Source: Baffinella frigidus
Lineage: Eukaryota; Cryptophyceae; Cryptomonadales; Baffinellaceae
Direction of reading: 5' to 3'
Assembly (NCBI GenBank): GCA_026770585.1
Contig: MU646836.1
Coordinates: forward strand, 54,992 to 116,627
Length of the DNA: 61,636 nt
Both the position numbers and the translations under genes were made by a program. The notes under the pieces were generated by a model. That model was not told the DNA's origin. It saw nothing but the letters and a program-made list of their open reading frames with translations, and searched no databases. Of this stretch, positions 12,042 to 26,000 are shown one piece after another (position 1 is the first letter of the stretch; each line of letters starts with the position of its first letter).

Positions 12042-15000
12042 AAGAGAGAGAGCGAGAGCGAGAGCGAGATCGAGTGTCTTAAGAGACGTGTCAACTTGCA
12101 CACCATCCACCCCGCACGTATCACAGCATCGCCAGCACACGCCCCATCCCGCACATGTCAGTCAGAAAACAACCTCATTCGATCCACCGGCTGCGAGTCG
12201 CATTGTCTACGAGACTTGAAACTTTCTGTCGAATTCATGCTATAGTTGACTTGAGGTGGGGGTATTTCTGAGGGTTGGCCCCTATACAAACTGACGTTTA
12301 AATTGTCACGAATAAATACCCCCACGTCAACTCCAGCATGGCAGCTTACCGATTTGTAAAAGTTGACAGACTTCTCGGAAAGCTGGGTGCGGCACACGAT
12401 GGTCACGAAAGTGTTCTGCAGCGCCCGATGGTACTGCCGCGAGACTTCCTTCCGCGCAGGGCTTTGTGTTTTCGCCTTCTTCTCCCGCAGCTTCGAGATT
12501 TCGTTGAGGAGGCACGCCGTCAGCGTCTTGTCCCCCCTGCAGCCCCGCCATTCCGCCGCCTGCATTCGGTTCAACGCTTAGAGTTTAGGGTAGATGATTT
12601 CGGGTTTGGGGTTTGGGGTTGATGGTTTCGGTTTGAGGGTTGAGGGTTTGGGGTGAGGGGTCTGGAGTTTTGGGGTTGGGGTTTGGGGTTTCAGATTTCG
12701 AATTTGGGGTTCAGGGTGTAGGGTGAAGGGTTTAGGGTTTATGATTCGGGGTTTAGTGTTTAGGGATTCAGGGTTTAGGGATTCAGGGTTTAGGGTTTAG
12801 GGTTTAAGGCTTGGGGTTAATAGTTTAAGGTTGAAGTTTGAGTGTTCAGGGTTTAATGTTTGGTGTTTAGGGCTTGGGGTTTAGGGTTTAGGGTTCAGGG
12901 TTGATAATCTAGGGTTTAGGGTTTGAGGTTTAGGGTTTAGGGTTTAGGGTTTAGGGTTTAGGGTTTAGGGTTTAGGGTTTGGGGTTTAGGGTTTGAGGTT
13001 GGGGTTTGGGGTTTAGAATTTAGGGTTTGGAGCTTGGGGTTCGGGGTTTGGGGTAGGTTGTTTATGGTTTGAGGGTTTGGGGTTTAGGTGTCAGGGTGTA
13101 GAGTGTAGGGTTTAGGTGCCAGGGTTAAGGGTTTAGGATCTAGGGTTTGGGGTTTAGGGTTTGGGGTTTAGGGTGTAGGGTTTAGAGTTTAGTGTTCATG
13201 GGTTGATGTTTATGGTTTAGGGTTTGGGGTTGGGGGTTCCGGGCTGAGGGTGTAGGGTTTAGGGTTTAGGATTTGGGGTTTGGGGTTTATGGTTTAGGGT
13301 TTAGGGTTTAGGGTTTCGGGTTTCGGGTTTAGGGTTTAGGGTTTTGGGTTTGGGGTTTAGGGTTGAGGGTTGAGGGTTGAGGGTTAGGGTTATGGGTTTA
13401 GTGTTCGAGGTTTTGGGTTTGGGGTTTAGGGTTCAGGGTTTAGGGTTTGGGATTCAGAGTTCAGGGTTTAGGGTTTCAGAGTTCAGGGTTTAGGGTTTGG
13501 GATTCAAGGTTAAGGGTTTAGGGTTGAGGGTTCAGGGTGAGGGTAGGTTGTTGATGGTTCGGGGTGTGGGGTTCAGGGTTCAGGGTGTAGGGTTTAGGGT
13601 TTAGGGTTTAGGGTTTAGGGTTTAGGGTTAAGGGTTCAGGGTTTAGGGTTTAGCGTTTCAGGTTCAAGGTTCAAGGTTCAAGGTTTCGGGTTTCGGGTTT
13701 AGGGTTGAGGGTTGAGAGTTATGGTTGCGGGGTTTTGGGTTTTGGGATTAAGTTTTAGGTTTTGGGGTTTCGTGTACATGGTTTGGGGTTCAGGGTTCAA
13801 CATGTTTGGGTTCGGGTGTCGGGATTCGGATGTCGGGTGTCGGGTTGCGGGTTGGACAAACCATGCTGTTCAGCTCCGTCTTAGCGGGGTCCGCGTACGA
13901 AACCGACGCGTACACGGCCTGCAGCACATAAAGCGCACACGTCTTGGCGTTGGTGTCATTGGACCCGTGGTTCTCCTCATCCTTCACCGCGAGAAGGTTG
14001 AGCATCTCCTCGGCCCGTCCGCCGACGACGGTCAGTAGAATCTGCGCATCCAGCTGCCGGACTAGCCGCGCGCATACCTGTTGGGGTTGAGGGTTGAGGG
14101 TTGAGGGTGTGGGGTTTGAGGTTTAGGGTTTAGTGTTGTGGGTTTGGGGTTTAGGGTTTAGGGTTTAGGGTATAGGGTATCGGGTATCGGGTATCGGGTA
14201 TCGGGTATCGGGTATCGGGTATAGGGTATGGGGTATAGGGTATAGGGTATAGGGTATAGGGTATAGGGTATAGGGTATAGGGTATAGGGTATAGGGTATA
14301 GGGCATAGGGTACAGGGTATAGGGTATAGGGTATAGGGTGTAAGTTGTAAGGTTGAGGGTATAGGGTTTGGGGTTAGCGCGCACACCTGGCGGACCACGA
14401 AGCGCTGGCCACGGAGCGTGACTGGGTCCTTGACTTGGGACTGTTTGACGTGCTGTGCGAGGACCGCGTCGAGGAAGGAAGAGGCTTCTTCCTGCGGCAG
14501 GTGGAGGACTAGCTCGTCCAGCGCCTGCATTAGGGTTTAGAGTTTGGGGTCTGGGGTTTGGAGTTTGGGATTTAGGGTCGGGGGTTTGGGGTAAGGGTTG
14601 AGGGTTTCGGGTTTACGGTTTGGGGTTTGGGGTTGACGGTTTGGGGTTTAGTGTTGAGAGTGTGGGAGGTAACAGTGTGAGACTTCCGGAGAAACCTCCG
14701 GTTCAAGTTTTCCGGATTTCGGGTTTCGGGTTTCGGGTTTCGGGTTTCGGGTTTCGGGTTTCGGGTTCGGGGTTCGGGTAGGACAGGGCTTCGCGCCTGG
14801 TTGGTTGTATCGAGGAAGATCTCGGCGGCCTCGCTCGCCAGGTGGTCCACGACCAGCTTGAGCACCGCGGGGCTGCGGCTGCGCTCGACCACCGAGTGGA
14901 TCGCCTTGAAGAGCCGGAGCGTCGCGCGCTTCGACGGGTCGAGGTTCCGCTTCTCGTCCACCGGGATGAAGTCGGTCAGCGTCGCGGAGAGGTCTTTGAC

Positions 15001-18000
15001 CATAACCTGTTTGCGCGCGTCGTCCATCTGGCTGGCGAGGAGGGGTGGAAGCGCCTCGCACACCCGCGCGAGCACTCCCGCCGCCTCATCTACATGCACC
15101 CCTTTGAAGTGCACCTCTTGAATCCCGAGCACGATGTCATCCAAGCAGGTCTGAACGACCTCGGCAGCGTCCGTGCTCTCCGCACACAGGATGCGCCCCA
15201 GCTCCACGAGCGTTCTCGCGGCGAGCTGCGTGCGTGCGCGCCTCTCGATACCGCCCTTCAAGCTCGTGTCGTCGGAGCTCAGCCCAGACGTGATCTTCTT
15301 CACGAGCGGGAGATTCTCCAGCAGGGTTGCCCGCACCTGACCCGCGAACTCGCACCCCGCTTGCGTGTTTGCCGTGTGGAGGATGTTCTTGAGGAGGTGC
15401 CGGCAGTGCGCCTTGTCCTCGAGATGCAAGAGCACGACGTTGAGCAGCAGCTTCCCGTGCTCGCCGATGAACGCGTCGAACACGCTCTGGAACGCCAGGT
15501 ACATCCGCCACCCGTCCGCCTCCTTCCAGCTACTCCCGTTGAGCCCCGCCAGCAACTTCTCACACACCGCGTCAGGATCCGAGTGCAGCCGCAGCGCGAG
15601 GTGCAGCTGCACGGTGGCCACCTCCTTGGCTGCAGGGGAGCGTCTTCTGTTCCCGGCGGTCATGAGGTTGGCGAAGAGCACGTCCCCTGCCGCGCGCTCG
15701 GCTGCTCCGAGAAGCCCGTGCTTCAGGAGGACCAGGTGCCCCTCGAAGAAGCAGACACTCGCCACCGTGTTCAGCGCCAGCTCTCCGTCCCGCACTCTCT
15801 CTGCCAGGGAGAGGCGCGTTCGCTCCCGCAACACCTGGGCGAGCGCCTCTTCCATGACGCCCAGTCCCATGGCGCCGCCGCCGCCGGAGGGAGGAGATGC
15901 GAAGCGACGGATGCTCGCAAGGAACTCGGGGAAGAGCGGGACGATCATTTCTCGCACGACGGGGTTGTCAGGATCGAGGCCGAGCTCGGCCGGCGCGATG
16001 AGGCACAGCACCATGGCTTCCAGGGTGTGGCGCTCGACGAGCGGCGTGAAGCCTGTGCGCTCCGGGTTGCCGGGCTGGAGCTGCTCGTGGTAGGTGCTCA
16101 GCGTTTTCGCGACGAGGCGGAAGAGCGCGAAGAGGAAGTTGGCTGTCTCGCCTCGGAAGGCGAGTGTCTCCTCCTGGGAAACGCGGGGTGTGCATCATCC
16201 ATCCGCCAAGTGCGGGCCCAGAAGGCTACTTCGTGTGGTGTCATATCTCAGGCCAAACGTGATATTCTAAATGAGGGGCAGAGGATAGTGGTGCGCAACT
16301 GCCCCAATGAACCAGCCTCAACCGCGCACGGCTGCACGCCGACCCCACTTGGGAATAGCGGGCGCAACTTCAGAGCACGCGGGACCGAGGCAGAGATGGG
16401 CATGAAACACGCAGGTGTCTGCGACGAGACGACGCAAGAAGGATGTGCAGACCTGCGACGCGTTCTGCAGAAGCCGATCCGGGAGTTGCTCGCGCGGATC
16501 CTTGGAAAGGAGCGCGAGGAGAATGCCCTGCACCGAGCGCGCCAGCTGCGACTTGCCGGTGAAGATCTGTCATCGCCGCAGGGAGTGTTATGCCGTCTGA
16601 AACGGGGCTGGTTCGTGGGTCTGTGCACGTGCACGGCAAGCAGATTAGCACTGCTTCTTTGGAAAGGGTCGCGTGCCCTGCAGTGCAGTGCAGGGTTCAT
16701 CAATGAAATATCGAGGTTCAAACACGCCATCACACTGCACCTCTAGGCATACGCAAACAGGGGCCTCTGATGAACAAGTGACGAGGGAAGAAACATCAGG
16801 GTAAACACTCGGACCCTCCCACTACCGATGAGATTCTTGCGACACGTGCAGCCAGACAGCGCGCAATCGGCGATGCTGCGTAACGAGTGACCACAACTGC
16901 GTGGGGTTGAAGGGAAAGGCGTCGCCCGACCTGAGCAGGGCGGGCGTAGAGGCCCTTGAGGAGCCAGTGGTAGGCATCGATCGCGGCGATAACTCCGAGG
17001 ACGTGCTTCCTGCAGTCGCCCAGATTCCGCGCCGTCGCGAAGCTCCCCCCCTTCGCGACAAAACCGCCTTCGCGGCTCACGCCCACGTTGAGCGCCTTCT
17101 CGAAGTCGGATGACAGGGACGTCCCGGACGCGAGGAGCCGATTTGCGACCCACTGGGCAGGCTGCGTGCAGGAAGGATCGACTTTGCCTGCCAGGAGGTT
17201 GAAGAGGTCCATTGCGTATCTGCAAAGGAGGTAGCGTTGAGTGACGGACCCAGGCTGCCTGTTTTTGAGCTGCTCCCTCCAACATTACTTGTGGGGGCAT
17301 TTACCGGTCAGGTCACGGGAAAGCAGGCAAGGTCTGGCAGTGGCCGAGACAACCCCCGGGAGCATTCAATTGCCGGGGTTATGCACACACCACCGTTACA
17401 CTGCCGTGATAACACAACCACGCAATGTTGAGAGACTGCACTGAATAAGTTGGGGGGGGGAGCACCGGCGGGCAGGGCGGTGGCGGTCAGCGCACTGCTC
17501 CCAGAGCCACTCCACGAAGCTGGTCAGGTCGCGGTGCCCGCGCCGCGGGTTGCGCACCTGTACGCGGACATGTTTTCAACCAGTCAGTCAACGTTTGTGC
17601 GTTGATGGGAGCCTCACAATCTGGAAGCCTTGTCCTGAACCCCACACCCTAAGCTTCAGACCCCAAACCCCAAACCCCAAACCCTGAACCCCAAACCCCA
17701 AAGACTAAACCATCAACCATAAACGCACCACTTTGTCTTTGGTCTCCTCTCGCCTCGTACGCAGTTGGTCGACGTTGGGCAGAACGAGCATTTGGCACCT
17801 GACGTGACAGGCCATGTTTGAGGTCTCGTCGCTACCAGATCCGCCTTGAGTTTTTCTGAAGATTGCGATGCGTTGCGAGGTTTGGGGTGTGGGGGCACTC
17901 CGCATGATCAGAGAGTGATACAGAACGCACATGGGGCCGCAGTGCACGTTACCGGGCAGCAACGGACGGTCAGGGTGTAGGAAATAGGGTGTATGGTGTA

Positions 18001-20021
18001 GGGTGTAGGGTGTAGGGTGTAGGGTGTAGGGTGTAGGGTGTAGGGTGAAGGGTGAAGGGTGTAGGGTGTAGGGTGTAGGGTGTAGGGTGCAGGGTGTAGG
18101 GTGTAGGGTGTCACCTGCGCAGCGCGCTGCGGCCCATCTTCTCGGTCTCGAGAACCTGTGCGCCGAGGGGGATGCCCCCCGTTAGCGTCTCGCTTCATGA
18201 CCAAGGTAGGAACCGCAACAACTTACATCAAGGTACAGATCAGGCTGCAGCAGCAATCGAGGATCAGCGAGTGTTTCTCGGACCAGTGAGAACGAGAACG
18301 CACCAGGCAGATTCATAGACACTCGATGGACGCGTTGCGCGAGACTCCCTCAACACCGGAGTTGACCGGAGTGACTGCACCGGAGAGGGTGTGGACCAGG
18401 ACACGATGGGATGAGTCAACGATTGAATGTGAGAGTGTGATCGGGGCACCTGGTGGTCATCGTGGGCGAGGCGGAGCGACAGGATGCAGTTGTGCATGAT
18501 CTCCAAGATGAACTGGTCCGCCACCCGCCAGTGGTCCTGGTGGGGGCACGAGCTTTGGATTGGGAACTCCGAACATATACGTATATGCAGCCACATATAC
18601 GTATATGCAGGCAACATATACCTGGACGTACCGAGGTTGGAGCGTCTTACGGTTACGTTGCTTTTCGACGACGTATATCCAGACGTGATATAAATACAGA
18701 AGAGAAGACGCATGACATACCTGCAGGGTCTTGGCGAAGCGCTCGATGACGCGGAACGCTCCGATGCGCTTCCCGGCATCTGCGAGACACCATCATTCAC
18801 GACACCATTATTCAGGACATTCACGACACCATTGTTCAGAACGATGAGGGCTCTAGTGAGGTGAGGACACCAGCGAGGTGAGGACCAACGGCAATCGTGC
18901 GAAGGTCTTCCCGGCAGCTGCGACACGACGCATCACTCTCCGTCACCGGCGGGAACACCCATCACACTCCACCAGCGTGGCAACCGAGTGCGTAACCATT
19001 ATGGCGCGACGCTCAGGCATCGAGATTCCCGTGCGAGCAAGGGGTGGCTTGCGTGAGATGGATGCGCTGTGTAGTCAGATGTCGCAGCACGTGCGGAGAC
19101 GCAGCTCGGAACACATGCAAATTGCGTCTCATCATTGTTGGGACGTCGTCATACGGCGGACACAGCGGAGGGGGTTCAAGACCTGGATGGTTAAGAAGGC
19201 CGTAAAGCCTGCGAAGAAGAAACTTGACAGAGCTGGCCTCCTCGCTGATGCGGGCGTCCACGTACCGCTTCAGGGTCCACTCTGTGTAGAGCAGCAGGCT
19301 GTCGGACGCGAACCTGGTTGAAGGTTTTGGGTTTGAATCGAAGGCGAACTTGGTTTAGTGATTAGAGGTTTTGGGGTTCAGGGTTGGGGTTTAGGGTTTG
19401 GGGTTTAGGATGTGGGGTTTGGGGTGCAGGGTTCACTCTCGGAGCTTGGTGTTGGAGGTAGAGCCGAGACCCTCGAAGATTGCTTCGAGCATCTCACCTC
19501 GTTCCTCGTCGCACCCCTGCAGAGGATTGGTAAGTTATTGCCAAACAACCAGCGTCAGCGCCACGCATGCTGTACGCAGTGCGCTACTTACCGCACCCTG
19601 TTTCGGTCCCTACATCCATCACGCGCCTCAGTCCCAATGATCCACGCACACAGTCCTCCAGAGAGGTATTCCACTGGCCAATGTCTCCAACGCGTGTGCT
19701 GTTCGTCGGCAATGGAAAAGAAAACTGACAACACCTGTTCGTTGGCAGTCGTAGCACCAACGCCTGCTCTTTAACGCCTGCTCGGCAGGCGTATCTCCAA
19801 AGGGAGACGACTGTCGGGTGGGAGGCGTACCTCCTGGCTAGCGAACCATCGGATCATCTCCTCGAAGCGCGGGCGAAACAGCTGCGACGTGATGGCATCT
19901 CCGTCCACCTGCATCGCACACAGCATGCCCTCACGCAAGTGCCCCTTCCTGGGTATAGAGAAAGAGAGAGAGGGGGAGGAAGGGAGGGGGGAGCATCAGG
20001 ACCCCCAGTGACTCTTCCTGT

Positions 20022-20055
<34 letters not shown>

Positions 20056-23000
20056 AGAGAGACCGAGAGCGAGAGAGATGGGGTGGGGGAGAGCATCAGG
20101 ACCCCATTCCTGAGGAGACGCGCTTCGAGGGGCAGGGTCCATCGGGCAGAAAGGGTCTATGGATCGGGGTGGGGAATAGACCCCACACCATCCACCCAGC
20201 ACACCATCCACGCCAGCAAAGTGCGGGCGGCGGGCAGCACCGCGAGACGCATGAGACTCGGGTTGAGAGCAGCGAACATCTTGCGGAAGGCGTCCACGCC
20301 CGTCTTGGCGTTGGCATGCCGCGCGAGCGCGAGCGTGACTAGCGCGTGCAGCAGCTCACCCGCCGCCACCTGTCATGCCGTGGTTAGAGCGACTGTCAGC
20401 GTAACGATGGTCCTGGTGTGCGGACTGACCAGTACTCGATATCGATACGCTGTTACATGCCCGATGAGGATACCCTTTAGCCGGTTTCTGGCACGATCCT
20501 CTGCCACCGGAGGCTTGATGTGATCCGAAAGGCTGCAAAGCCAGTTCCAGTCTTCGTCTATGCTGGGAGCTCCAAAAACCTAACTACCTAGGACGCTGCT
20601 CGCAAACGTCGGCCACTGCCGTCATTTGGTGGATGCATGTGTGTCTGTCGGCTGATTTCGGGTCGTAGCCGGCATTTCCAGGCTCTGCATTGTTGGCGAC
20701 GCATCGTGAAACGGGGGCGTCGAACGGACGGGGGGGGGGCGNNNNNNNNNNNNNNNNNNNNNNNNNNNNNNNNNNNNNNNNNNNNNNNNNNNNNNNNNNN
20801 NNNNNNNNNNNNNNNNNNNNNNNNNNNNNNNNNNNNNNNNNNNNNNNNNNNNNNNNNNNNNNNNNNNNNNNNNNNNNNNNNNNNNNNNNNNNNNNNNNNN
20901 NNNNNNNNNNNNNNNNNNNNNNNNNNNNNNNNNNNNNNNNNNNNNNNNNNNNNNNNNNNNNNNNNNNNNNNNNNNNNNNNNNNNNNNNNNNNNNNNNNNN
21001 NNNNNNNNNNNNNNNNNNNNNNNNNNNNNNNNNNNNNNNNNNNNNNNNNNNNNNNNNNNNNNNNNNNNNNNNNNNNNNNNNNNNNNNNNNNNNNNNNNNN
21101 NNNNNNNNNNNNNNNNNNNNNNNNNNNNNNNNNNNNNNNNNNNNNNNNNNNNNNNNNNNNNNNNNNNNNNNNNNNNNNNNNNNNNNNNNNNNNNNNNNNN
21201 NNNNNNNNNNNNNNNNNNNNNNNNNNNNNNNNNNNNNNNNNNNNNNNNNNNNNNNNNNNNNNNNNNNNNNNNNNNNNNNNNNNNNNNNNNNNNNNNNNNN
21301 NNNNNNNNNNNNNNNNNNNNNNNNNNNNNNNNNNNNNNNNNNNNNNNNNNGGGGGGGGGGGGGGGGGGGGCTACGTGGAATGTGTTCCGAGCTGGCCGAG
21401 CATTCGCACGACGCGCATGGAGACAGGACCAGCTTCACTTTCGAGCCAGGAGGCGGCGCCCCGGTCGGTCCTGCACGCACAATTCCATCAGGCACTTACC
21501 AATCTCTCGGACACTCCCACCAGTCAAGACTGCTCAGCACCACTCCGCACCAAGAAGCACCGCCCTGGTAGTTTCCCGCGGTTTTCATCAGCAGTGCTCT
21601 CTGCGGCAGAAAGAACGGAGACACAACCAACCTGGATCTGCGCTTCTTGGACGCAGCCTTAGCCTTGGCGCTTCTCTTCTTGGCTCCGTCCTCGAACGCC
21701 TCAGACCCCGCGGCATCGGCCAGGTTCGAGTTGACGAGGTACGGGTCCAAGAGGGGGAGCACTTCTGGCAGGCACCGGTGCGCCTGCACACGCGCACGTG
21801 CGGGATGAGTCAACGTGTCAAGCGGGGCACGTGCGCCTCGGGTGCACAAGAATCTGCGGGGGTCAGTAACGCAACCATTCTCCGGCAGGGGTTCTAGTGG
21901 GAAGATAAACCAAAAACCAAAAGTGCAGGAACCCAAAACCGAGTGCAGGAACCCAAAACCAAGAGTGCAGGACTCTATAAACCGAAAAGCACGAGTGCAG
22001 GACTCCATACACCGAAAAGCAAGAGTGCAGGACGGCAGGGTAAGACGGGCACCTGGTCGACGAGATCGGAGGAGAGCCAGCGTTCGAGACATTCGAATGC
22101 CCCGACCGCCATACTCGCGAATGTCACCCCCTTCACCTGCCCCGCCGGACGCACACGCTTCAGATATCGAGGGGCTCAATGCCGAACGGGGGGCGCGATG
22201 TGATCCGAAAGGAAGCATGCCTGTTCTGCTCAACCAGTTCCAGTGTCGGCGTACGGTGGGAGTTGAAAACAACCACGAAGACCTCAAGGCGGGAGAAGTC
22301 TGCCGCGTTTCCAGGGGTTCCGGGCAACGCGGTGTGAGCCTCGGGTTGCAAGGGTACATCCAGGGTTGCAAGGGTGTATCGAGGGTTGCAAGAGTGTAGC
22401 ACCACCCACCAGCACGCTGATGTTGCTCCTAAACGGGACGTGCCCACACGAAAGCGTCTCGAGCGGGGACGCACCAGCGCCGCCTTCATGGCGGGCGGGC
22501 AGCACAGGGGATCCCCACAGGGGAGAGGATCGACTCTGATCTCTCTCTCTCGCGCGCACACAATGTCATGAGTTCCGGGACAGACTGTGCATTGAATGCA
22601 GGTCATGGATGCGAGTAAGCACATGGTAAGCAGCGGGGACGTACCAGCGCCGCCTTCAGCGCGGGAAGCTGCGATTCGAGGTCGAACATCTCGCGCGGAA
22701 CGGAGAGCACAAACTCGTAGCATGACGCCTGCCGGATGCCACCGATTACAGGTTGCATTTACGCTGCGAAAGAGATACAGCGTGGTAGAAAGAGTGCGGG
22801 AAGAGAGAGAGAGAGAGAGAGAATGGGTGTGTGCGTTTGAGTGGGTGAGTGTGTGTGTGTGAGAGAGAGAGAGAGACTGGTGTGTGAGAGGGGGGGGTGG
22901 GGTTAAAGAGGGCGCTCGACACCTCAAGGTCATCGGAGCAGCTCTCGCTCCTCTTGACAACTTCTCGCGCGAACTTGCGCGTCGCGGCAATGAAATCCTG

Positions 23001-26000
23001 CACCTCAACCTGCGTCGCGCCCGCCGGAGACGCGCCGTCGCCTGTGTCCACCTCCATGGTGTCCTCGCCCACGGAACCCTGCCGTTGCGATCAAGAGTCT
23101 GACAGGTGCGAGGCGCGTGCGTTCAAACGAGGAGGAGCGCCGTGGCGCGCACGCAGGCACGCGCTTGCACCTGTCAGGGCACACACAGATGTGTCCCCCT
23201 TGCAGGCCACGCGACTGGCGGCCAGGCGCTAGGCGCGCGCGTGTCTCTGGAAGAAAAAACGGCAGCATCCTACGCATAGCTGATCAAAATATCCCTTAAG
23301 TGGCGAGGCCGTCAAATTTGATGGCCAAGAGTTCCCAGGCAGGTCCTAGGGCCCTACGGTAGGGCGTATGGGCCTACTCGCCACTTAAGGGATACGCGCG
23401 CGCGGCAGATGGGACGCGACTGGGGATTGAATGCAAATGATGGATGGTGGATGGCGGCTGGAACTGACCGCGGTCCCGCTCGTGGTCCCCCCGCTGAGAG
23501 TGTTGCCCGCAGCGATCACGTGCATCGCCGCCGAGAGAAGCTTCAGGAACCCGGAGTAGAGGGGCTTCACGCGCGATTGTCGAATCATCGCACTGCAGAA
23601 CACCAGCTGCGGAAACGCTCTGTTTGGTCAGCTATGGTGCACACCAACGCATACACCGCGTTCAGTCCAGAAGATGAGGGAGAGAACGTTGGAGCCGTGC
23701 ATGCAAATCGCGGTTGGTTCTCGCGAGGCACCGTGCTTCGGCGAAACCGGGCCATCGCCAACATGGTGCAGGCCTCAGGCATCGGGGGTTCGGGTTCAGG
23801 GTCTCGGGTGTGGAATTCAAGACTTGGGATTATGTGTTCAGGGTGTGGGGTTTTGGTTTCAGTGTTCCGGTTTCAGATTTTAGATTTCAGGGTGCAGGGT
23901 GTCGGGTTCCGTGTTTCAATTTCTGGGTTCAGGGCTCAAGTTTTCGGGGTTTGGGTCTCGGGTTTCGAGTTTCGGTTTTCGGATTGCGGGTTTCATGTTT
24001 CGTGTTTCAGGTTGCAGGTTTCGGGTTTCGGGTTTCGGGTTTCGAGTTCCGGGTTCCGGGGTTTCGGGTTTCGGGTTCAGGGTTCAGGGTTGTGGGTTCC
24101 GGGTTTTCGGGTTCCGGGTCTCGGGTTGGCACACCTGCGATGGAGAGAAGAGCTCCGGGGGGCACTTTGCCATGACGAGTTTCGTGAATGTCACGAGGTT
24201 GAAGAACACGTGGATGTCTGTCTCCTGCGAAGGCATCTCCTTGCCGCTCATCCCTGCCGCCTGTGCAGAATGAGGGCGCGGTTTCAAGCAAGACAGGCGT
24301 CCCACCCAGAGCTGGAAAACCGCGAGAAGATCGCTCAAGTGGACCCCGACAAGAGCGTTGCTGACACCCGGTCTGGAGGCGCCGACCTGAGCGTTGAAGT
24401 TGGCTAAAACGCTCAGCGTTCCCTACGCCCGTCTGGAGCGTTGCAGACGCCCGGCTGGTCCCAACGCCCGTCTGGAGGCACCGACCTGAGCGTTGTAGTT
24501 GGCAGCGCCCCTGTCCTCGACCTCCATGGCATCGACGTTCTGCGTCTGTGTCGAGATGCTCCCCCCCACCAAGCTTGCAGCGTCACCCTTCTCCTGCGAA
24601 ACAATTCAAACCAATTTGTTCAAGTGGTCCGTCTCCTCCAACGTCGGGGGTTCGATGCTGGTGCAGGAGATTGCAATCTCCTCAGTGATCTCCGTGCAGC
24701 ACACGACCTACTCGCATGCAGCTCACGACCTACTCTCATGCAAAGACACCGGAAGGCTAGACCGGTGAGCGCAGCATCTAGTGTATAATTTGGGAGATTT
24801 CAACATCACTTGAGTGGTCAGGGGGTCGAGTTTGACCCATACGAGGCCCTACGCAGGTCCCGTGGCCATACGGTACGGCATATGCGCCTACTGGCCACTT
24901 GAAGGACAGGTGAACCCCCAAGCTTCAACCCTCAACCCTCAATCCTCAATCCTCAACCCTAGACGCTAGATCCGAAACCCTAAACCTGGGCAGGAGCGGT
25001 GGCGTCCAGCTCGTCAGCATCTTCGGGCAGAAACGAGAAGTCGAGCTTCTCGACAATGCACACCAGAGATGGATACACCACCGCAAACACCTGCCCAGGA
25101 TTCCACGCCAAACTTCACGAAGAGTTTCCGCCATCAGGGCCAAACGTCACCAAGAGTTTCCGCCATCAGGGCCAAACGTCACCAAGAGTTTCCGCCATCA
25201 GGGCCAAACGTCACGAAGAGTTTCCGCCATCAGGGCCAAACGTCACCAAGAGTTTCCGCCATCAGGGCCAAACGTCACCAAGAGTTTCCGCCATCAGGGC
25301 CAAACGTCACAAAGAGTGTCCGCCATCAGGGCCAAACGTCACGAAGAGTTTCCGCCATCAGGGCCAAACGTCACCAAGAGTTACCGCCATCAGGGCCAAA
25401 CGTCACCAAGAGTTTCCGCCATCAGGGTCACGCAGTCAAAACATATCCACCCATTGATGACAGCAGTGCAAAGCGTAAGCCATAGACCTCTGCGGATCCC
25501 CACTGGATCTGCAACGCGCCTGCTTCGGTCCCACTCCTCCAACGCCTGCGAGCAGGGTCACGTCCGGCGGTGCGTCTCCGGTTTGTACCGGAGCGTCCTT
25601 GTTAGTACGGGGCACGTCCGATGAACACACGCAAGGCCCAAGCGACCTCCCGAGCAGGGTCAGGCGCGCACCCGCAACTTGACTTCCTCCCAGCGCGAGG
25701 CGACGCCATCAACCTCCTCCGCCTCCACACGGTTCGCAATGAAGGCCACCCACGTCTTGCTGGTCGCCAGCTCCTGCCAGAAGCGCGCGAAGACAACACA
25801 CTCCTGCGCCTCCTGCGCGTCGATCGGCTGCGCGCCGGGTGCGGCCACCCCCTCCGCGTAGCTCGGGTGGATGCTGATCAGCAGCGCGGGCTCCACGGCT
25901 TTGTCGAGGAACGCTTCGAGGGACGTGCCGCGGCGCGAGAGAGCGTAGAGCAGGTAGGCCCATGCGCGCGTTATCATCCACCTGCGGGGTTGGGGTTGGG

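Noticed and set aside
14842-16746. 634-codon plus-strand ORF
   Set aside because: Antisense shadow of the DNA-PKcs exon at 14785-16173; the minus-strand frame has conserved motifs and in-phase junctions, the plus frame has none.
20584-21662. Long ORFs spanning the N gap
   Set aside because: They exist only because N has no stop codons.
21496-22371. Single 291-codon minus-strand ORF as one exon
   Set aside because: Only 21632-21783 of it is supported by homology and phase; the rest crosses splice sites and contains AGTGCAGGA-type repeats.
25105-25430. Regular 32-bp repeats resembling a CRISPR array
   Set aside because: Units are head to tail with no unique spacers, lie in an intron of a eukaryotic gene and have no cas genes nearby; it is a minisatellite.
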